Shown here in pieces: positions 1 to 8,574 of a stretch of 64,000 bases of DNA. Origin of the DNA: Nonomuraea sp. PA05 (GTDB lineage: Bacteria; Actinomycetota; Actinomycetes; Streptosporangiales; Streptosporangiaceae). The stretch is taken from the NCBI RefSeq assembly GCF_008086045.1, contig NZ_VSEY01000002.1:248001-312000 (forward strand). Direction: 5' to 3'. The notes under the pieces are model-generated. The model was not told where the DNA came from. It saw only the letters and a program-made list of their open reading frames with translations, and did not search any database. The stretch's first letter is position 1; every line of letters starts with the position of its first letter. Both the position numbers and the translations under genes were made by a program.

Positions 1-548
1 CGCGACTCGACCTGGCCGGGGTCGACGGCGAGGCGTTCGCGGCCGAGGGTGAGGAAGTCGTCCCAGGACATGAACCGGTCGCCGGCGGGCGCCCCCTCCA
101 GCACAATGATCTTGCGCAGGCCGTCCAGCCGGTCGAGCACCGGCTCCCAGCGGGCCAGGTCGGCGGGGCCGCCGAGCACGGCGTACCTGGCGCCCACGTT
201 GTCGGCCACGAAGGCGATCTGGTCGGGTGCGAACGTCGAGTAGACGGTGCAGCCGACGCCGCCCGCGTGCACCGCGCCGAGATCGGCCAGGACGTGCTCG
301 CTGCGGTTGACCATCATGAGGGCCACGGCCTCGCCGGGTTCGAGCCCGAGGGCGACGAACGCGGCAGCTATCTCCAGCACCCGTTCGCGCGCCTGCCCGT
401 AGGTGAGCGTGCGCCAGCCGTCCCCTTCGGGGTCGGAGTAGGCGGGTGCGTCGTGATGCTCCTCGGCCGCCTGTCTGAGCTGCTCGCACACGGTACGGCC
501 GGCGATCTGCCGCTCGATCTCGTCCCGGACTTCGAGGACTTCGCCCAT
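1..548 (-). CDS. AMP-dependent acyl-CoA synthetase, N-terminal part (truncated by window edge)
   Basis: About 182 residues are visible, beginning MGEVLEVRDEIERQIAGRT. The ATG is preceded by a GGAGG about eight bases upstream. The sequence shows the N-terminal lobe of the ANL superfamily: a TYGQARERV stretch after a strand, then GLEPGEAVALMMVNRSEH, ADLGAVHAGGVGCTVYSTF and a DNVGARYAVLGG strand. These resemble long-chain fatty acyl-CoA ligases of the FadD15 kind. Such enzymes activate fatty acids to acyl-CoA through an acyl-adenylate. The P-loop, the adenylation core and the C-terminal lid lie beyond base 1, so substrate class cannot be judged. The gene is divergent from the peptide transporter to its right. 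Family assignment is firm; chain-length specificity is inference. Confidence 0.85.
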   Translation of the reverse strand, partial: MGEVLEVRDEIERQIAGRTVCEQLRQAAEEHHDAPAYSDPEGDGWRTLTYGQARERVLEIAAAFVALGLEPGEAVALMMVNRSEHVLADLGAVHAGGVGCTVYSTFAPDQIAFVADNVGARYAVLGGPADLARWEPVLDRLDGLRKIIVLEGAPAGDRFMSWDDFLTLGRERLAVDPGQVES

Positions 549-691
549 GGCACCCGCCTCCAGTCAGTAATCACTTGCATGATTGCTGTGCATCGCACCA
601 CAGCGCCGGAGCAGCGGCAAGAGCTTGCGGAGAAACACCTCCGTCCGTCACGTAAAGTGATCGGAGTGTTGCGATCAGTGTGGGGGTCCGC

Positions 692-2164
692 GTGAGTGAC
701 AGGACGTTCTTCGGGCATCCGTGGGGCCTGGCGACCTTGTTCGGCACCGAGATGTGGGAGCGGTTCTCCTGGTACGGCCTGCGGGCGATCCTGGCCACGT
801 TCATGGCCGCCTCGCCGGCGCACGGGGGCCTCGGGCTGACGCAGGAGACGTCCCAGGCGGTGGTGGGCGTCTACGGGGCGCTCATCTATCTGGTGGCGCT
901 GCCGGGCGGCTGGATCGCCGACCGCATCCTGGGGGCGCGGCGCTCGGTGTTCTGGGGCGGGTTCGTCATCATGCTGGGGCACATCAGCATGGCGATCCCG
1001 GTGACCACGGGGTTCTTCGTCTGGCTGGGCCTGCTGCTGATCATCGTCGGCACGGGCCTGCTCAAGCCGAACATCTCGGTCATGGTCGGCCGGCTCTACC
1101 CCGAGGGCGACGACGGGCGCAGGGACGCCGGGTTCTCGCTGTTCTACCTGGGCATCAACCTCGGCGCCTTCTTCGCGCCGCTGGTGGTGGGGTGGCTGGC
1201 CGAGGGCGACCGCTGGCACCTGGGCTTCAGCGCGGCGGCGGTCGGCATGGCGCTCGGCCTGCTGCAGTACGTGCTGGGCGGCCGGAGCCTGCGCGGCGTC
1301 GGCGAGCGCCCCGGCATGCTGCTGTCGCCGCGCGAGCGCCGCCGCTTCGGCCGCCTGGTGGCGCTGGGCGTGGTGCTGGTCCTGGTCGTGCTGGGCGCGT
1401 GGGCGGCGACCGGCACGCTCACGATCGACCGGTTCACGGTGGTGCTCACGCTGGTCATCCTGATCGTGCCGGTCGCGTACTTCGGTTACATCATGTTCGG
1501 CAGCCACGACCTGACCGGCGACGAGCGGATCAGGATGAAGGCCTACATCTGGCTGTTCGTGGCCGCGTCCATCTTCTGGATGATCTACGACCTGGCGCCG
1601 AGCAAGCTGCTGTTCTTCGCCCAGGACCACACCGACCTGTCCCTGTTCGGCTTCAGGATCAACCAGGCCACCACGCAGTCGTTCAACCCGCTGTTCATCA
1701 TGATCTTCGTGCCGGTGTTCGCGGCGCTGTGGGTGAAGCTGGGCACGCGGGTGAGCACGCCGCAGAAGTTCGGGTTCGCGCTGGTCATGGTGGGGTTGAG
1801 CTTCGTGGTGATGGCCGTGGCGGCGGGGCTCGCCGGCACGGGCCGGGTGTCGGTGTGGTGGCTGGTGCTGGTCTACCTGATCCAGGTGTTCGGCGAGCTG
1901 TCGCTCAGCCCGGTCGGGCTGTCGGTGACGACGAAGCTCGCGCCCGAGGCGTTCAAGGGCCAGATGCTGGGCATCTGGTTCATCGCGGTGTCGGTCGGCG
2001 ACGCGGTCGGCGGGCAGACCGGGCGGCTCAGCCGGGTGCTGTCCGAGCCGATGTACTACCTGGTGCTGGCGGCGATGGCGATCCTGGCCGGGCTGGCGCT
2101 GTTCCTGTTCACGCGGACCCTGCGGACGATGATGGCCGAGCACCACGAACCCGCCATGCGGTAG
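692..2164 (+). CDS. POT/PTR2 family proton-coupled peptide transporter
   Basis: About 490 residues with a dozen or more hydrophobic segments. Near the N-terminus is the family motif ExxERFxxY (EMWERFSWYG), which takes part in proton coupling in POT transporters, and about residue 150 lies the second signature FYLGINLGAF. The protein should import di- and tripeptides with protons across the cytoplasmic membrane. I prefer the GTG at 692 (MSDRTFFGHPWG) because a run of five G lies five bases upstream; an in-frame GTG at 680 would add four residues. The next gene starts 11 bases after the stop, so the two may be cotranscribed. The family is certain; the substrate is inferred from it. Confidence 0.93.
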   Translation: MSDRTFFGHPWGLATLFGTEMWERFSWYGLRAILATFMAASPAHGGLGLTQETSQAVVGVYGALIYLVALPGGWIADRILGARRSVFWGGFVIMLGHISMAIPVTTGFFVWLGLLLIIVGTGLLKPNISVMVGRLYPEGDDGRRDAGFSLFYLGINLGAFFAPLVVGWLAEGDRWHLGFSAAAVGMALGLLQYVLGGRSLRGVGERPGMLLSPRERRRFGRLVALGVVLVLVVLGAWAATGTLTIDRFTVVLTLVILIVPVAYFGYIMFGSHDLTGDERIRMKAYIWLFVAASIFWMIYDLAPSKLLFFAQDHTDLSLFGFRINQATTQSFNPLFIMIFVPVFAALWVKLGTRVSTPQKFGFALVMVGLSFVVMAVAAGLAGTGRVSVWWLVLVYLIQVFGELSLSPVGLSVTTKLAPEAFKGQMLGIWFIAVSVGDAVGGQTGRLSRVLSEPMYYLVLAAMAILAGLALFLFTRTLRTMMAEHHEPAMR

Positions 2165-2175
2165 ACATTCCGATC

Positions 2176-2784
2176 GTGTCTGAACTTCTCGACCTTGCCG
2201 GCATCTTCGTCTTCGCCCTGTCCGGCGCGCTCATGGGGGTGCGCAAGCGGCTCGACGCCGTCGGGATGGGGGTGCTGGCCGGGATGACCGCCCTCGGCGG
2301 CGGCGTGGTGCGCGACCTCATCCTGAACGTGCGGCCGATCGCCTTCCAGAGCCTCGGGTACGTGCTCGTGCCCATCGCCGCCACGGTGATCGTCTTCTTC
2401 TTCCATCCGCACGTGGCCCGCGTCATGCCGGCCATCCTGGTGCTGGACGCGGCGGGGCTCGGGCTGTTCTGCGCGGTCGGCACCGAGAAGGCCATGGAGT
2501 ACGGCCTGAGCCCGCTGCACTCGGCGCTCCTCGGGGTGACGACCGCCGTGGGCGGGGGCATGCTGCGCGACGTGCTGGCCGGGGAGATCCCCACACTGCT
2601 GTACGACCGGCAGCTCTACGCGGTGCCCGCGCTGCTGGGCTCGGCGGTGATGGCCGGGTTGTCGTCCTACGGGTGGCACGGGTGGCCGGCCACGCTGGCG
2701 GCGGCGCTGCTGGCGTTCGGGCTGCGGATCGCGGCGATGCGCTTCAAGTGGCGCGCACCGCTGGCCAGGGGCGTCCACGAGTGA
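2176..2784 (+). CDS. TRIC-type (UPF0126) cation channel family membrane protein
   Basis: A 202-residue membrane protein made of two similar halves of three helices each. Each half carries the family glycine-rich element: GMTALGGGVVRD in the first and GVTTAVGGGMLRD in the second. Bacterial TRIC homologues are trimeric monovalent cation channels, although the physiological role in bacteria is unknown; older annotation calls them YadS/UPF0126. The start is the GTG at 2176 (MSELLDLAGIFVFALSGA). It lies 11 bases behind the peptide transporter, which suggests one transcript but not a shared function. The gene is convergent with the MocR regulator to its right, 13 bases away. Confidence 0.9.
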   Translation: MSELLDLAGIFVFALSGALMGVRKRLDAVGMGVLAGMTALGGGVVRDLILNVRPIAFQSLGYVLVPIAATVIVFFFHPHVARVMPAILVLDAAGLGLFCAVGTEKAMEYGLSPLHSALLGVTTAVGGGMLRDVLAGEIPTLLYDRQLYAVPALLGSAVMAGLSSYGWHGWPATLAAALLAFGLRIAAMRFKWRAPLARGVHE

Positions 2785-2797
2785 CGTCCGAAGCCGT

Positions 2798-4228
2798 TCA
2801 CACCATCGCGATGAGCTGGTCCGGCGGGCGCGGGGCGCCGGTGGGGCCGTGGTCGCGGGCGGCGCGCAGGCGGCGGACGGCGTCCGCGAGCAGGCACGGC
2901 GACTGGGTGTACGGCAGCCGCAGGTAGCCTTCCAAGGTGCCCTCCAGCCCGAACCAGGGGCCGGGCGCCAGCCGCACCCCGTGGGAGAGGGCGGCCTCCG
3001 CGAGCGCCGTGGAGCCGGCGCCGTCCAGGCGGGCCCAGAGGGCGCCGCCGCCGCGCGGCAGCTCGAACGTCCACTCCGGCAGGTGGGCGCGCAGCTCGGC
3101 GGCCAGGGTGTCGCGGGAGGCGCGTAGGGTGCGGCGGCGCTCGGCGCGGGTCTCCTCCAGCCGGTCGAACAGCCGCGCCACGACGAGCTGCTCCAGCACC
3201 GGGCTGGCGATGTCCACCGACGAGCGGAACGTGGTGAGCCGCCGGGCCAGGGCGGCGGTGGCGCGGATCCAGCCGATGCGCAGCCCGCCCCACCACAGCT
3301 TGGAGGCGGAGCCGATGCTGATGACGCGGTTGTCGGTGTCGAAGGCGGCCATGGGCGAGGTGGCGGGCACGTCGTCCAGCGCGAGTTCCGACCAGGTCTC
3401 GTCCACCAGGAGCAGCGTGCCGGCGCGGCGGGCGGCGCCGGCGACGGCGACGCGGACGGGGTCGGCCATCAGGGCGCCCGTCGGGTTCTGGAAGTCGGGC
3501 ATGAGGTAGGCCAGGCGCGCCCCCGACTGGAGCATGGCGCCGGCGACGAGGTCGGGCCGCCAGCCGTCGTGGGAGACGCCGACGGGGACGATGCGGGCGC
3601 CGCGCCGGCGGGCGGCGTCGATGGCGTGCGGGTAGGTCGGCGACTCCACGATCACCGGGTCGCCCGGGCCGGCGAGCAGGCCCATGACGAGGTGGAGGGC
3701 GTGCTGGGCGCCGGTGGTGACGACGATCTGCTCCGGCCTGGTGGCCACTCCCCTGGCGGTGTAGCGGGCGGCGACGCGTTCCCTGAGCGACGGCAGGCCC
3801 ATGGGGTCGTAGCCGTTGCCCATGCCGTATCTGGGCAGGTCTTCGACCGCCGCCGTCATGGCGGCGACCAGGGACGCGGGGGCGGCCGGGGCGGCGGTGT
3901 GGAGCTGGATGAGGCCGTCGCGGTCGGTGCCGAGCCACGGGTTGTCGGGCCAGACGGCCGGGTCGGGCAGGGCGGTCCAGCTTCCCGAGCCCTGGCGGCT
4001 GTCCAGGTAGCCGCCTTCGCGCAGCAGGTCGTAGGCGGCGGTCACGGTGGTGCGGCTGACCTTCAGGGTCTCGGCGAGGTGGCGTTCGGCGGGCATGCGC
4101 ACGCGGACCGGGATCTGGCCGTCCATGATCAGCGTGCGGACGCCGTCGGCGAGGGCGCGGTAGTACGGGCGCGCCGCCGGATCGACGTCCACGAGCCGCG
4201 CCACCTGCATGGCTGACATATGCCGCAT
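2798..4228 (-). CDS. MocR/GntR-family regulator with aminotransferase-like domain (YczR-like)
   Basis: 476 residues. Residues 20-90 form a GntR winged helix (RMPAERHLAETLKVSRTTV, then AAYDLLREGGYLDSRQGSG). Residues 120-470 form a fold-type I aminotransferase-like domain with the PLP lysine in SASKLWWGGLRIGW. MocR regulators bind DNA as dimers and sense PLP or amino-acid adducts. The divergent neighbour is a YczE-type membrane protein. That pairing defines the YczR subgroup of MocR proteins, so control of the neighbour is the natural inference. Internal ATGs at codons 4 and 7 are possible alternative starts; none has a clear ribosome site. The short intergenic region carries several TTGGC half-sites, described separately. 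Confidence 0.9.
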   Translation of the reverse strand: MRHMSAMQVARLVDVDPAARPYYRALADGVRTLIMDGQIPVRVRMPAERHLAETLKVSRTTVTAAYDLLREGGYLDSRQGSGSWTALPDPAVWPDNPWLGTDRDGLIQLHTAAPAAPASLVAAMTAAVEDLPRYGMGNGYDPMGLPSLRERVAARYTARGVATRPEQIVVTTGAQHALHLVMGLLAGPGDPVIVESPTYPHAIDAARRRGARIVPVGVSHDGWRPDLVAGAMLQSGARLAYLMPDFQNPTGALMADPVRVAVAGAARRAGTLLLVDETWSELALDDVPATSPMAAFDTDNRVISIGSASKLWWGGLRIGWIRATAALARRLTTFRSSVDIASPVLEQLVVARLFDRLEETRAERRRTLRASRDTLAAELRAHLPEWTFELPRGGGALWARLDGAGSTALAEAALSHGVRLAPGPWFGLEGTLEGYLRLPYTQSPCLLADAVRRLRAARDHGPTGAPRPPDQLIAMV

Positions 4229-4230
4229 AA

Positions 4231-4278
4231 GGCCACTTTTCGCGATTGGCCCTGTTTTGGCAAATCGGAGGATGCCAA
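4231..4278. promoter_or_regulatory. Cluster of TTGGC/GCCAA half-sites between the MocR and YczE-like genes
   Basis: The 62-base divergent region holds GGCCA at 4231-4235, TTGGC at 4246-4250, TTGGC again at 4257-4261 (an 11-base direct repeat) and GCCAA at 4274-4278. The last two form an exact inverted repeat, TTGGCA and TGCCAA, separated by ten bases. MocR regulators typically bind a mix of direct and inverted half-sites, so this is the probable binding region of the adjacent regulator. Binding itself is inference. Confidence 0.6.
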
Positions 4279-4290
4279 TCTGAAGCCATC

Positions 4291-4926
4291 ATGAGCGAAT
4301 CAACCGTCCCGCTGCCGAGTTCCCTGCCCGCCCGGCTCGTCCGCCTCTACGGCGGCCTGGCCCTGTACGGGCTCGGCATCGCCCTCCAGGTGAAGTCGGG
4401 CCTCGGCAACGGCCCGTGGAACGTCTTCCACGAGGGCGCCGCGCTGCGTACGGGCCTGTCGATCGGGACCGTCATCCTCGCGGTGGGCGCGCTGGTCATG
4501 CTGCTGTGGATCCCGATGAAGCAGCGGCCCGGCCTCGGCACGATCAGCAACGTGCTGCTCGTCGGCCCTTTCGCGGACGCCGCGATCTTCCTGCTACCGG
4601 ACACCGGCCACCTGGCGTTCCAGACTTTCTACCTGATCATGGGCGTGGTCGTCATCGCCCTGTCCACTCTGCTCTACATCGGGGCCGGCCTGGGCCCCGG
4701 CCCCCGCGACGGCATCATGACGGGCCTGGTGCGGCTGGGCATGTCGGTACGGCTGGCTCGCCTGTCCATCGAGGTGGCGGTGCTGATCGCGGGCTGGCTG
4801 CTGGGCGGCACGGTGGGGCTGGGGACGGTGGTGTTCGCGCTGGCGATCGGGCCGTTGACGCAGGCGTTCACCCGCTGGTTCCCTCTGACTGATCCCGTGG
4901 CCAGGGACGGGCATGACGCGACATGA
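4291..4926 (+). CDS. YczE/YyaS/YitT-family integral membrane protein
   Basis: 211 residues with about five hydrophobic segments and the family pattern of a glycine-rich first helix (LYGGLALYGLGIALQVKSG) followed by LGNGPWNVFHEG. The second half carries YIGAGLGPGPRDGIMTGL. Function in this family is unproven; partnership with a MocR-type regulator suggests transport or sensing of an amino-acid or vitamin B6-related compound. I chose the ATG at 4291, though its nearest GGAGG (4267-4271) is far upstream. A TTG at 4246 would lengthen the protein by 15 residues but sits inside the half-site cluster. The stop lies within one arm-loop of a long inverted repeat (4890-4946). Confidence 0.85.
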   Translation: MSESTVPLPSSLPARLVRLYGGLALYGLGIALQVKSGLGNGPWNVFHEGAALRTGLSIGTVILAVGALVMLLWIPMKQRPGLGTISNVLLVGPFADAAIFLLPDTGHLAFQTFYLIMGVVVIALSTLLYIGAGLGPGPRDGIMTGLVRLGMSVRLARLSIEVAVLIAGWLLGGTVGLGTVVFALAIGPLTQAFTRWFPLTDPVARDGHDAT

Positions 4927-4946
4927 TCGACCCGGCCACGGGATCA
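4890..4946. terminator. Inverted repeat spanning the end of the YczE-like gene
   Basis: TGATCCCGTGGCC at 4890-4902 and its exact complement GGCCACGGGATCA at 4934-4946 form a 13-base-pair stem with a 31-base loop that contains the stop codon. There is no U-run, as is usual in GC-rich actinomycetes. It may end transcription before the GH15 gene, or be a processing or attenuation hairpin. Confidence 0.5.
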
Positions 4947-4971
4947 CCTCTTCTCGCAGTAGCGTCTAGGC

Positions 4972-6729
4972 ATGCGGATCGAGGATTACGCGCTGATCGG
5001 AGACATGCAGTCCGCCGCGCTCGTGGGACGGGACGGCTCCATCGACTGGCTCTGCCTGCCCAGGTTCGACTCGCCGGCGTGTTTCGCGGCGCTGCTCGGC
5101 AGCGAGCGCAACGGGCACTGGTGGCTCGGCCCCACGGGCAGGAAACCCGCCACGAGACGGCGCTACCGGCCTGACACGCTCATCCTGGAGAGCGAGTGGG
5201 ACACCCCCACGGGCACCGTCCGCGTGATCGACTTCATGCCGCCGCGCGACCGCAACCCCGACGTGGTCCGCATCGTGGAGGGCGTGTCCGGGTCCGTCCA
5301 GATCTCCACGCAGCTCCGGGTGCGCTTCGACTACGGCCGCATCGTGCCGTGGGTGCGCCGCACCAACGGCCACCTCCAGGCCATCGGCGGGCCCGACTCG
5401 GTGTGGCTGCACTCCCCCGTGCCGCTCAAGGGCGGCGACTACGCCCACCGGGCGACGTTCACCGTGCACGAGGGCGAGCGGCTGCCGTTCGTGTTCACCT
5501 GGCATCCCTCGCACGAGCCGATGCCGCCGCAGATCCACTGCGAGAACCAGCTCGACGAGACCGAGGCGTTCTGGGCCGAGTGGGTCGGCAAGTGCACCTA
5601 CTCGGGGCCGTACCGGGAGGCCGTGGTCCGGTCGCTGATCACGCTGAAGGGCCTGACGTACGCGCCGACCGGCGGCATCGTCGCCGCGCCCACCACGTCC
5701 CTGCCGGAGGACCTGGGCGGCGTGCGCAACTGGGACTACCGCTTCTGCTGGCTGCGCGACGCCACGCTCACGCTCGACGCGCTGATCAGCTCCGGCTACC
5801 TGGAGGAGGCCGGCGACTGGCGGGCCTGGCTGCTGCGGGCGATCGCCGGACGGCCCCAGGACCTGCAGATCATGTACGGCGTCGCGGGCGAGCGCCGCCT
5901 GCCCGAGCTGCGCCTCGACTGGCTGGACGGCTACGAGGACTCCCGCCCCGTCCGCATCGGCAACGAGGCCGTCAAGCAGCTCCAGCTCGACGTCTACGGC
6001 GAGGTGATGAACTCCCTGTACGTCGCCCGCACGCGCGGCCTGTCCGCCGACGACCGGGCGTGGACCATCCAGCGGCAGCTCCTCGACTACGTGGAGGACC
6101 ACTGGGACGAGCCCGACGAGGGCCTGTGGGAGGTGCGCGGCCCGCGCCGGCACTTCGTGCACTCCAAGGTGATGTGCTGGGCGGCGCTCGACCGGGCCGT
6201 CAAGTACGTCGAGCGCTTCGGCCGCACCGGGCCGGTCGACAAGTGGCGGACGCTGCGCGACGTCATCCACGCGGAGATCTGCGAGAAGGGCTACGACGCG
6301 CAGCGCAACACCTTCACCCAGTCCTACGGCTCCTCGGAGCTGGACGCGGCGCTGCTGATGATCCCCATGGTCGGTTTCCTGCCGATCGACGACCCCCGGG
6401 TGAAGGGCACGGTGGCGGCGATCGAGAAGGAGCTCATGTCCGACGGGTTCGTGCTGCGTTACCCGATCGCCGAGGACAACGACGTGGACGGGCTGCAGGG
6501 CGGCGAGGGCGCGTTCCTGGCGTGCAGCTTCTGGATGGTGGAGGTGATGGCGATGCAGGGCCGCAAGGACGAGGCCAAGGGCCTGTTCGAGCGGCTGCTG
6601 TCGCTACGCAACGACGTGGGGCTGCTGGCGGAGGAGTACGACCCGCGTTACGGGCGGCTGGTCGGCAACTTCCCGCAGGCCTTCAGCCACGTGCCTCTGG
6701 TGCACGCGGCGCGCGCCCTGTCTTCTTGA
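4972..6729 (+). CDS. Glycoside hydrolase family 15 protein (glucoamylase or trehalase type)
   Basis: 585 residues, the usual size for cytosolic bacterial GH15 enzymes, and no signal peptide. The N-terminal beta-sandwich domain (MRIEDYALIGDMQSAALVG, GRDGSIDWLCLPRFDSPACF) is the form shared with actinobacterial trehalases. The (alpha/alpha)6 catalytic domain follows from about residue 240, with RNWDYRFCWLRDATLTLDAL. Likely catalytic glutamates are in GLWEVRGPRRHF (general acid) and LAEEYDPRYGRLVGNFPQAF (general base). It should release glucose by inversion from trehalose or short alpha-glucans. Actinobacterial members with this start are often trehalases, so that is my first guess, unproven here. 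It stands alone, with 123 bases to the next gene. Confidence 0.93.
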   Translation: MRIEDYALIGDMQSAALVGRDGSIDWLCLPRFDSPACFAALLGSERNGHWWLGPTGRKPATRRRYRPDTLILESEWDTPTGTVRVIDFMPPRDRNPDVVRIVEGVSGSVQISTQLRVRFDYGRIVPWVRRTNGHLQAIGGPDSVWLHSPVPLKGGDYAHRATFTVHEGERLPFVFTWHPSHEPMPPQIHCENQLDETEAFWAEWVGKCTYSGPYREAVVRSLITLKGLTYAPTGGIVAAPTTSLPEDLGGVRNWDYRFCWLRDATLTLDALISSGYLEEAGDWRAWLLRAIAGRPQDLQIMYGVAGERRLPELRLDWLDGYEDSRPVRIGNEAVKQLQLDVYGEVMNSLYVARTRGLSADDRAWTIQRQLLDYVEDHWDEPDEGLWEVRGPRRHFVHSKVMCWAALDRAVKYVERFGRTGPVDKWRTLRDVIHAEICEKGYDAQRNTFTQSYGSSELDAALLMIPMVGFLPIDDPRVKGTVAAIEKELMSDGFVLRYPIAEDNDVDGLQGGEGAFLACSFWMVEVMAMQGRKDEAKGLFERLLSLRNDVGLLAEEYDPRYGRLVGNFPQAFSHVPLVHAARALSS

Positions 6730-6852
6730 CCGCCCTGTTGGCCGTGGGCTGGGCATGCGCCGCTCCCTTGGCGTTCATGTCCGATTCATCCGGTTCCGCC
6801 ACGCTCCCGCCGTAGCCGGCGCACCCTTTCCGGCGGGACGGAGAAACACCCC

Positions 6853-8574
6853 ATGAGCCACGGGCACCACCACGGGCACCACCACCACGATCACGACCAC
6901 TCGCACGAGCAGCTCGCAGACACCGAGGCCACCGTGGCACGGGACCTGTCGGTACCCGACGGCGAGCTGTCGCCCGGCCAGCTCTCGCGCCGCCGCGTGT
7001 TCCGGCGGGCCGGGCTGCTGGGCGCCGGGCTGACCGCCGCGGGCGTGCTGGGCGGCGAGGGCCAGGCCGCCGCCTCCACCGGCTATGACGGGGGGCGCGG
7101 CCGGGAGCCGAGGGACGGCTACCAGTGGCTCGCGGGCGACCACCACATCCACACCCAGTACAGCTCCGACGCCGTCTACCGGGTCATCGACCACGTGCGC
7201 CACGCCAACGCGTACGGGCTGGGCTGGATGGTCATCACCGACCACGGCGGCGCCACCCACGCCAAGATCGGCGTGGACAAGGTCAACCCGGACATCGTGG
7301 CGGCCCGCGAGGCCGTCAAGGACACGCTGGTCTTCCAGGGCCTGGAGTGGAACATCCCGGCCGCCGAGCACGGCACCGTGTTCGTCGCGCCCGGCAGGAA
7401 CGAGGTGGCGACGCTCAAGGAGTTCGAGAGCTCCTTCGACGGGTCGGTGAAGGGCGCGAGCTCCAACACGCCGCAGAACGAGGCGCTGGCCATCGCCGGG
7501 CTGAACTTCCTGGCCGAGGCGGTCAGGAAGCGGCGCGTGCCCGACGCGCTGTTCCTGGCCAACCACCCGTCCAGGAAGGGCATCGACTCGCCGCACGAGA
7601 TCCGCGGCTGGCGCGACGCCCAGCCGTCGATCGCGGTCGGCATGGAGGGCGCGCCCGGCCACCAGGCCGCCGGCATCGCCAAGCCGAACGGCCCCGGCGG
7701 CGGGCGCGGCTACTACGACAGCACCCCCGGCGCCGACTCCTTCCCCGGCTACCCGGCCGAGAGCTACAAGACGTTCGGCGGCTTCGACTGGATGACCGCG
7801 ACCGTGGGCGGCCTGTGGGACAGCCTCCTCGCCGAGGGCAAGCCCTGGTGGATCACCGCCAACTCCGACTCCCACTGGGTGCACGGCGACACCAGCGACC
7901 GCGGCCCGGGCAGCGACTTCAACGCCAACGGCCGCTACGAGGACCCGATCTACAAGGGCGTGGCCAACTTCGGCTCGGGCGACTTCTGGCCCGGCTTCTA
8001 CAGCCGCACGCACGTCGGCGCCGAGGACTTCTCCTACCGCGCCGTCATGGACGCCCTGCGCGCCGGCCGCGTCTGGGTCGACCACGGCGGCCTGATCAGC
8101 GGGCTGGTGGTGCGAGCCCGCGCGGCCGGCACCGGCCAGCGGGGCGTGACGCTCGGCGGCACCCTCCAGGTACGGCAGGGCGCCCGCGTCGAGCTGGCCA
8201 TCGAGATCACCCTGGCCGGGCGGCCCAACTGGGCGCAGTTCGTGCCGACGCTGGCCCGGGTGGACGTCATCCAGGGCGACGTCACCGGCGCCGTCTCCGA
8301 CAAGGACGCCTTCACCACGCCGGACACGAAGGTCGTGCAGTCGTACGAGGTGAACAAGAACAGCGGCACCGTCACCTTCACCTACCAGCTCGGCGCCGTG
8401 GACCGGCCCGTCTACCTGCGGCTGCGCGGCACCGACGGCAAGCGCGCCGCGCCCGGCCTGCTGGGCGCGGCGGTCGACCCGAACGGGCCCGCCATCGACG
8501 TGTACGGCGACGCCGACCCGTGGAACGACCTGTGGTTCTACAGCAACCCGATCTGGGTGCTGCCGCGCCGATGA
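6853..8574 (+). CDS. Tat-exported PHP-domain phosphoesterase-like protein with His-rich N-terminus
   Basis: 573 residues. The first 20 include MSHGHHHGHHHHDHDHSHEQ, a metal-chelating leader, followed by a twin-arginine signal (SRRRVFRRAGLLGAGLTAAG) with cleavage likely after GQAAAS. A PHP domain follows from about residue 92, with HIHTQYSSDA and VITDHGGATHAK supplying metal ligands; later NHPSRKG, ANSDSHW and VWVDHGG complete a probable three-metal site. PHP domains hydrolyse phosphoesters, but exported members have no assigned substrate. The C-terminal 180 residues look like a beta-rich accessory domain. The ATGA overlap with the next gene shows cotranscription. The position of the histidines before the Tat signal is odd, because a cleaved signal would remove them. 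Confidence 0.87.
   Translation: MSHGHHHGHHHHDHDHSHEQLADTEATVARDLSVPDGELSPGQLSRRRVFRRAGLLGAGLTAAGVLGGEGQAAASTGYDGGRGREPRDGYQWLAGDHHIHTQYSSDAVYRVIDHVRHANAYGLGWMVITDHGGATHAKIGVDKVNPDIVAAREAVKDTLVFQGLEWNIPAAEHGTVFVAPGRNEVATLKEFESSFDGSVKGASSNTPQNEALAIAGLNFLAEAVRKRRVPDALFLANHPSRKGIDSPHEIRGWRDAQPSIAVGMEGAPGHQAAGIAKPNGPGGGRGYYDSTPGADSFPGYPAESYKTFGGFDWMTATVGGLWDSLLAEGKPWWITANSDSHWVHGDTSDRGPGSDFNANGRYEDPIYKGVANFGSGDFWPGFYSRTHVGAEDFSYRAVMDALRAGRVWVDHGGLISGLVVRARAAGTGQRGVTLGGTLQVRQGARVELAIEITLAGRPNWAQFVPTLARVDVIQGDVTGAVSDKDAFTTPDTKVVQSYEVNKNSGTVTFTYQLGAVDRPVYLRLRGTDGKRAAPGLLGAAVDPNGPAIDVYGDADPWNDLWFYSNPIWVLPRR

Noticed and set aside
625..658. TTGCGG and TAAAGT as promoter of the peptide transporter gene
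   Set aside because: The spacer is 22 bases, too long for the usual sigma factor.
368..2146. Long minus-strand open frame of 592 codons under the peptide transporter gene
   Set aside because: It runs antisense to a clear POT transporter, is rich in His, Arg and Gln as expected for an antisense shadow in GC-rich DNA, and shows no family.
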